Shown here piece by piece: positions 5,214 through 6,046 of a stretch of DNA of 6,046 nt; the stretch's first letter is position 1, and each line of letters opens with the position of its first letter. The position numbers and the translations under genes are program-made. Source of the stretch: Pseudomonadota bacterium (GTDB lineage: Bacteria; Pseudomonadota; Gammaproteobacteria; Burkholderiales; Burkholderiaceae_C); contig JAEZKX010000427.1 of the NCBI GenBank assembly GCA_023436025.1, positions 1-6,046 of the forward strand, read 5' to 3'. The notes under the pieces are model-generated. The model searched no databases and was not told the origin of the DNA. It saw only the letters and a list, made by a program, of their open reading frames with translations.

Positions 5214-5984
5214 ATGAAGATCCTGCTCTCCAACGACGACGGCTACCAGGCGCCCGGCCTCGCGGCACTGTACGAGGCGATCCGCGACCTGGGGGAGGTG
5301 GAGGTCGTGGCCCCGGAGCACAACAACAGCGCCAAGTCCAACGCGCTGACGCTGAACGCGCCTCTGTACGTGACCCAGGCGCCCAACGGCTTCCGCTACA
5401 TCAACGGCACGCCGGCCGACTGCGTGCACATCGCGCTGACCGGGTTGCTGGACTACCGGCCCGACCTGGTGCTCAGCGGCATCAACAACGGCGCCAACAT
5501 GGGCGACGACACCATCTACTCGGGCACCGTGGGCGCGGCGATGGAGGGCTTCCTGTTCGGCATTCCCGCCATCGCCTTCTCGCAGGTGGAAAAGGGCTGG
5601 TCGCACATCGACGCCGCCGCGCGCAAGGCGCGCGAGCTGGTGCAGTTCCTGGCGCGCCACCACCGCACCGATGGCGCGCCCTGGCTGCTCAACGTCAACA
5701 TCCCCAACCTGCCGTACGAGGGCCTCAAGCCCTTCAAGGTCTGCCGCCTGGGCCGGCGCCATGCGGCCGAGAAGGTCATCTCCATGACCAGCCCGCGCGG
5801 CGACACCATGTACTGGATCGGCGGCGCCGGCAAGGCCAAGGACGATGCCGAGGGCACCGACTTCCACGCCACGCTGCAGGGGCATCCCACCATCACGCCG
5901 CTGAAGGTGGACCTGACCGACCACGAGGCGCTGCGCTACTGGGGCCAGGCCGCCACGCAGCTCGCGGCCGGGGCCCAGCCGTGA
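5214..5984 (+). CDS. surE: 5'/3'-nucleotidase SurE, 256 aa
   Basis: Cytoplasmic metal-dependent phosphatase that removes phosphate from nucleoside 5'- and 3'-monophosphates; in the family it is linked to survival in stationary phase and under stress. Seen: the N-terminal MKILLSNDDG with metal ligands Asp8 and Asp9; PEHNNSAKSNALT (35-47) with ligand Ser39; and SGINNGANMGDDTIYSGTVG (88-107) with ligand Asn91. These are the same four positions as in characterised SurE proteins. The core continues through AAMEGFLFGIPAIAFS, and NVNIPNLP lies near residue 161. The length is within the usual 245-260 range. The start at 5214 gives the family N-terminus exactly. No Shine-Dalgarno sequence is seen, and a TACAAT box lies just upstream. 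The gene is divergent from the quinone oxidoreductase gene. Its stop overlaps a GTG start (GTGA), which suggests coupling to a downstream gene, pcm in the common surE-pcm-nlpD-rpoS order. Confidence 0.98.
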   Translation: MKILLSNDDGYQAPGLAALYEAIRDLGEVEVVAPEHNNSAKSNALTLNAPLYVTQAPNGFRYINGTPADCVHIALTGLLDYRPDLVLSGINNGANMGDDTIYSGTVGAAMEGFLFGIPAIAFSQVEKGWSHIDAAARKARELVQFLARHHRTDGAPWLLNVNIPNLPYEGLKPFKVCRLGRRHAAEKVISMTSPRGDTMYWIGGAGKAKDDAEGTDFHATLQGHPTITPLKVDLTDHEALRYWGQAATQLAAGAQP

Positions 5985-6046
5985 CCCGCCGCCCAGGCTT
6001 TCCGGCGCGCCTGCCCGGCAGCGCCGCTGCGGCCACGCCCGCACGC
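5981..6046 (+). CDS. 5' fragment of a reading frame coupled to surE, probably pcm (protein-L-isoaspartate methyltransferase)
   Basis: An open frame starting with GTG at 5981 overlaps the surE stop by four bases (GTGA) and stays open to the right edge (22 codons, beginning MTRRPGFPARLPGS). The fragment is too short to show any methyltransferase motif. The guess of pcm rests on the common surE-pcm gene order and on the basic, proline/alanine-rich N-terminal extensions of such proteins in Burkholderiales. The true start could lie downstream of the window. Confidence 0.5.
   Translation, partial: MTRRPGFPARLPGSAAAATPAR

Noticed and set aside
5127..6044. Long leftward open frame continuing upstream of the oxidoreductase start, antisense to surE
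   Set aside because: It is in frame with the oxidoreductase, but it is Gly/Arg/Val-rich with no family resemblance and lies opposite a clear surE gene. The strong Shine-Dalgarno at 5133-5138 marks the real start.

Overview
The window is a GC-rich, gene-dense stretch of bacterial chromosome. GC content, codon use, protein styles and gene neighbourhoods fit a betaproteobacterium of the order Burkholderiales. An Alcaligenaceae member (Bordetella/Achromobacter-like) is my best guess, from memory of protein style and not from a search. No mobile element, phage gene, CRISPR array or insertion sequence is visible. I found no undescribed multi-gene system; the most informative signals are regulatory.

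Left part (1-3194): a divergent pair of transcription units for low-oxygen respiration. Leftward run a universal stress protein gene (1226-1669) and, overlapping it by four bases (ATGA), a copper-transporting P-type ATPase of the CcoI/FixI type (1229 to beyond the left edge). Rightward runs hemN (1812-3194), the oxygen-independent coproporphyrinogen III dehydrogenase. The 142 bp between them hold two near-perfect FNR/Anr boxes (1704-1717 and 1762-1775). Each is centred 41-44 bp upstream of one start codon, and each start lacks a Shine-Dalgarno sequence. The inferred job is to switch on heme synthesis and copper supply for a cbb3-type oxidase, plus a stress protein, when oxygen falls.

Middle part (3195-4139): hemN converges on a leftward glutathione S-transferase-like gene (3251-3892). 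The 56-bp gap holds a short tandem heptamer array. Further right are a strong intrinsic terminator with a UUCG loop (3964-3989) and the tRNA-His(GTG) gene (4004-4080) that it ends, with a consensus -10 box (4092-4097).

Right part (4140-6046): a leftward NADPH:quinone oxidoreductase-like gene (4140-5126) is divergent from surE (5214-5984), a survival-associated nucleotidase. surE overlaps a GTG-started reading frame at the right edge (GTGA overlap), probably the start of pcm, as expected from the common surE-pcm-nlpD-rpoS order. All gaps between genes are under about 150 bp and are described in the entries.
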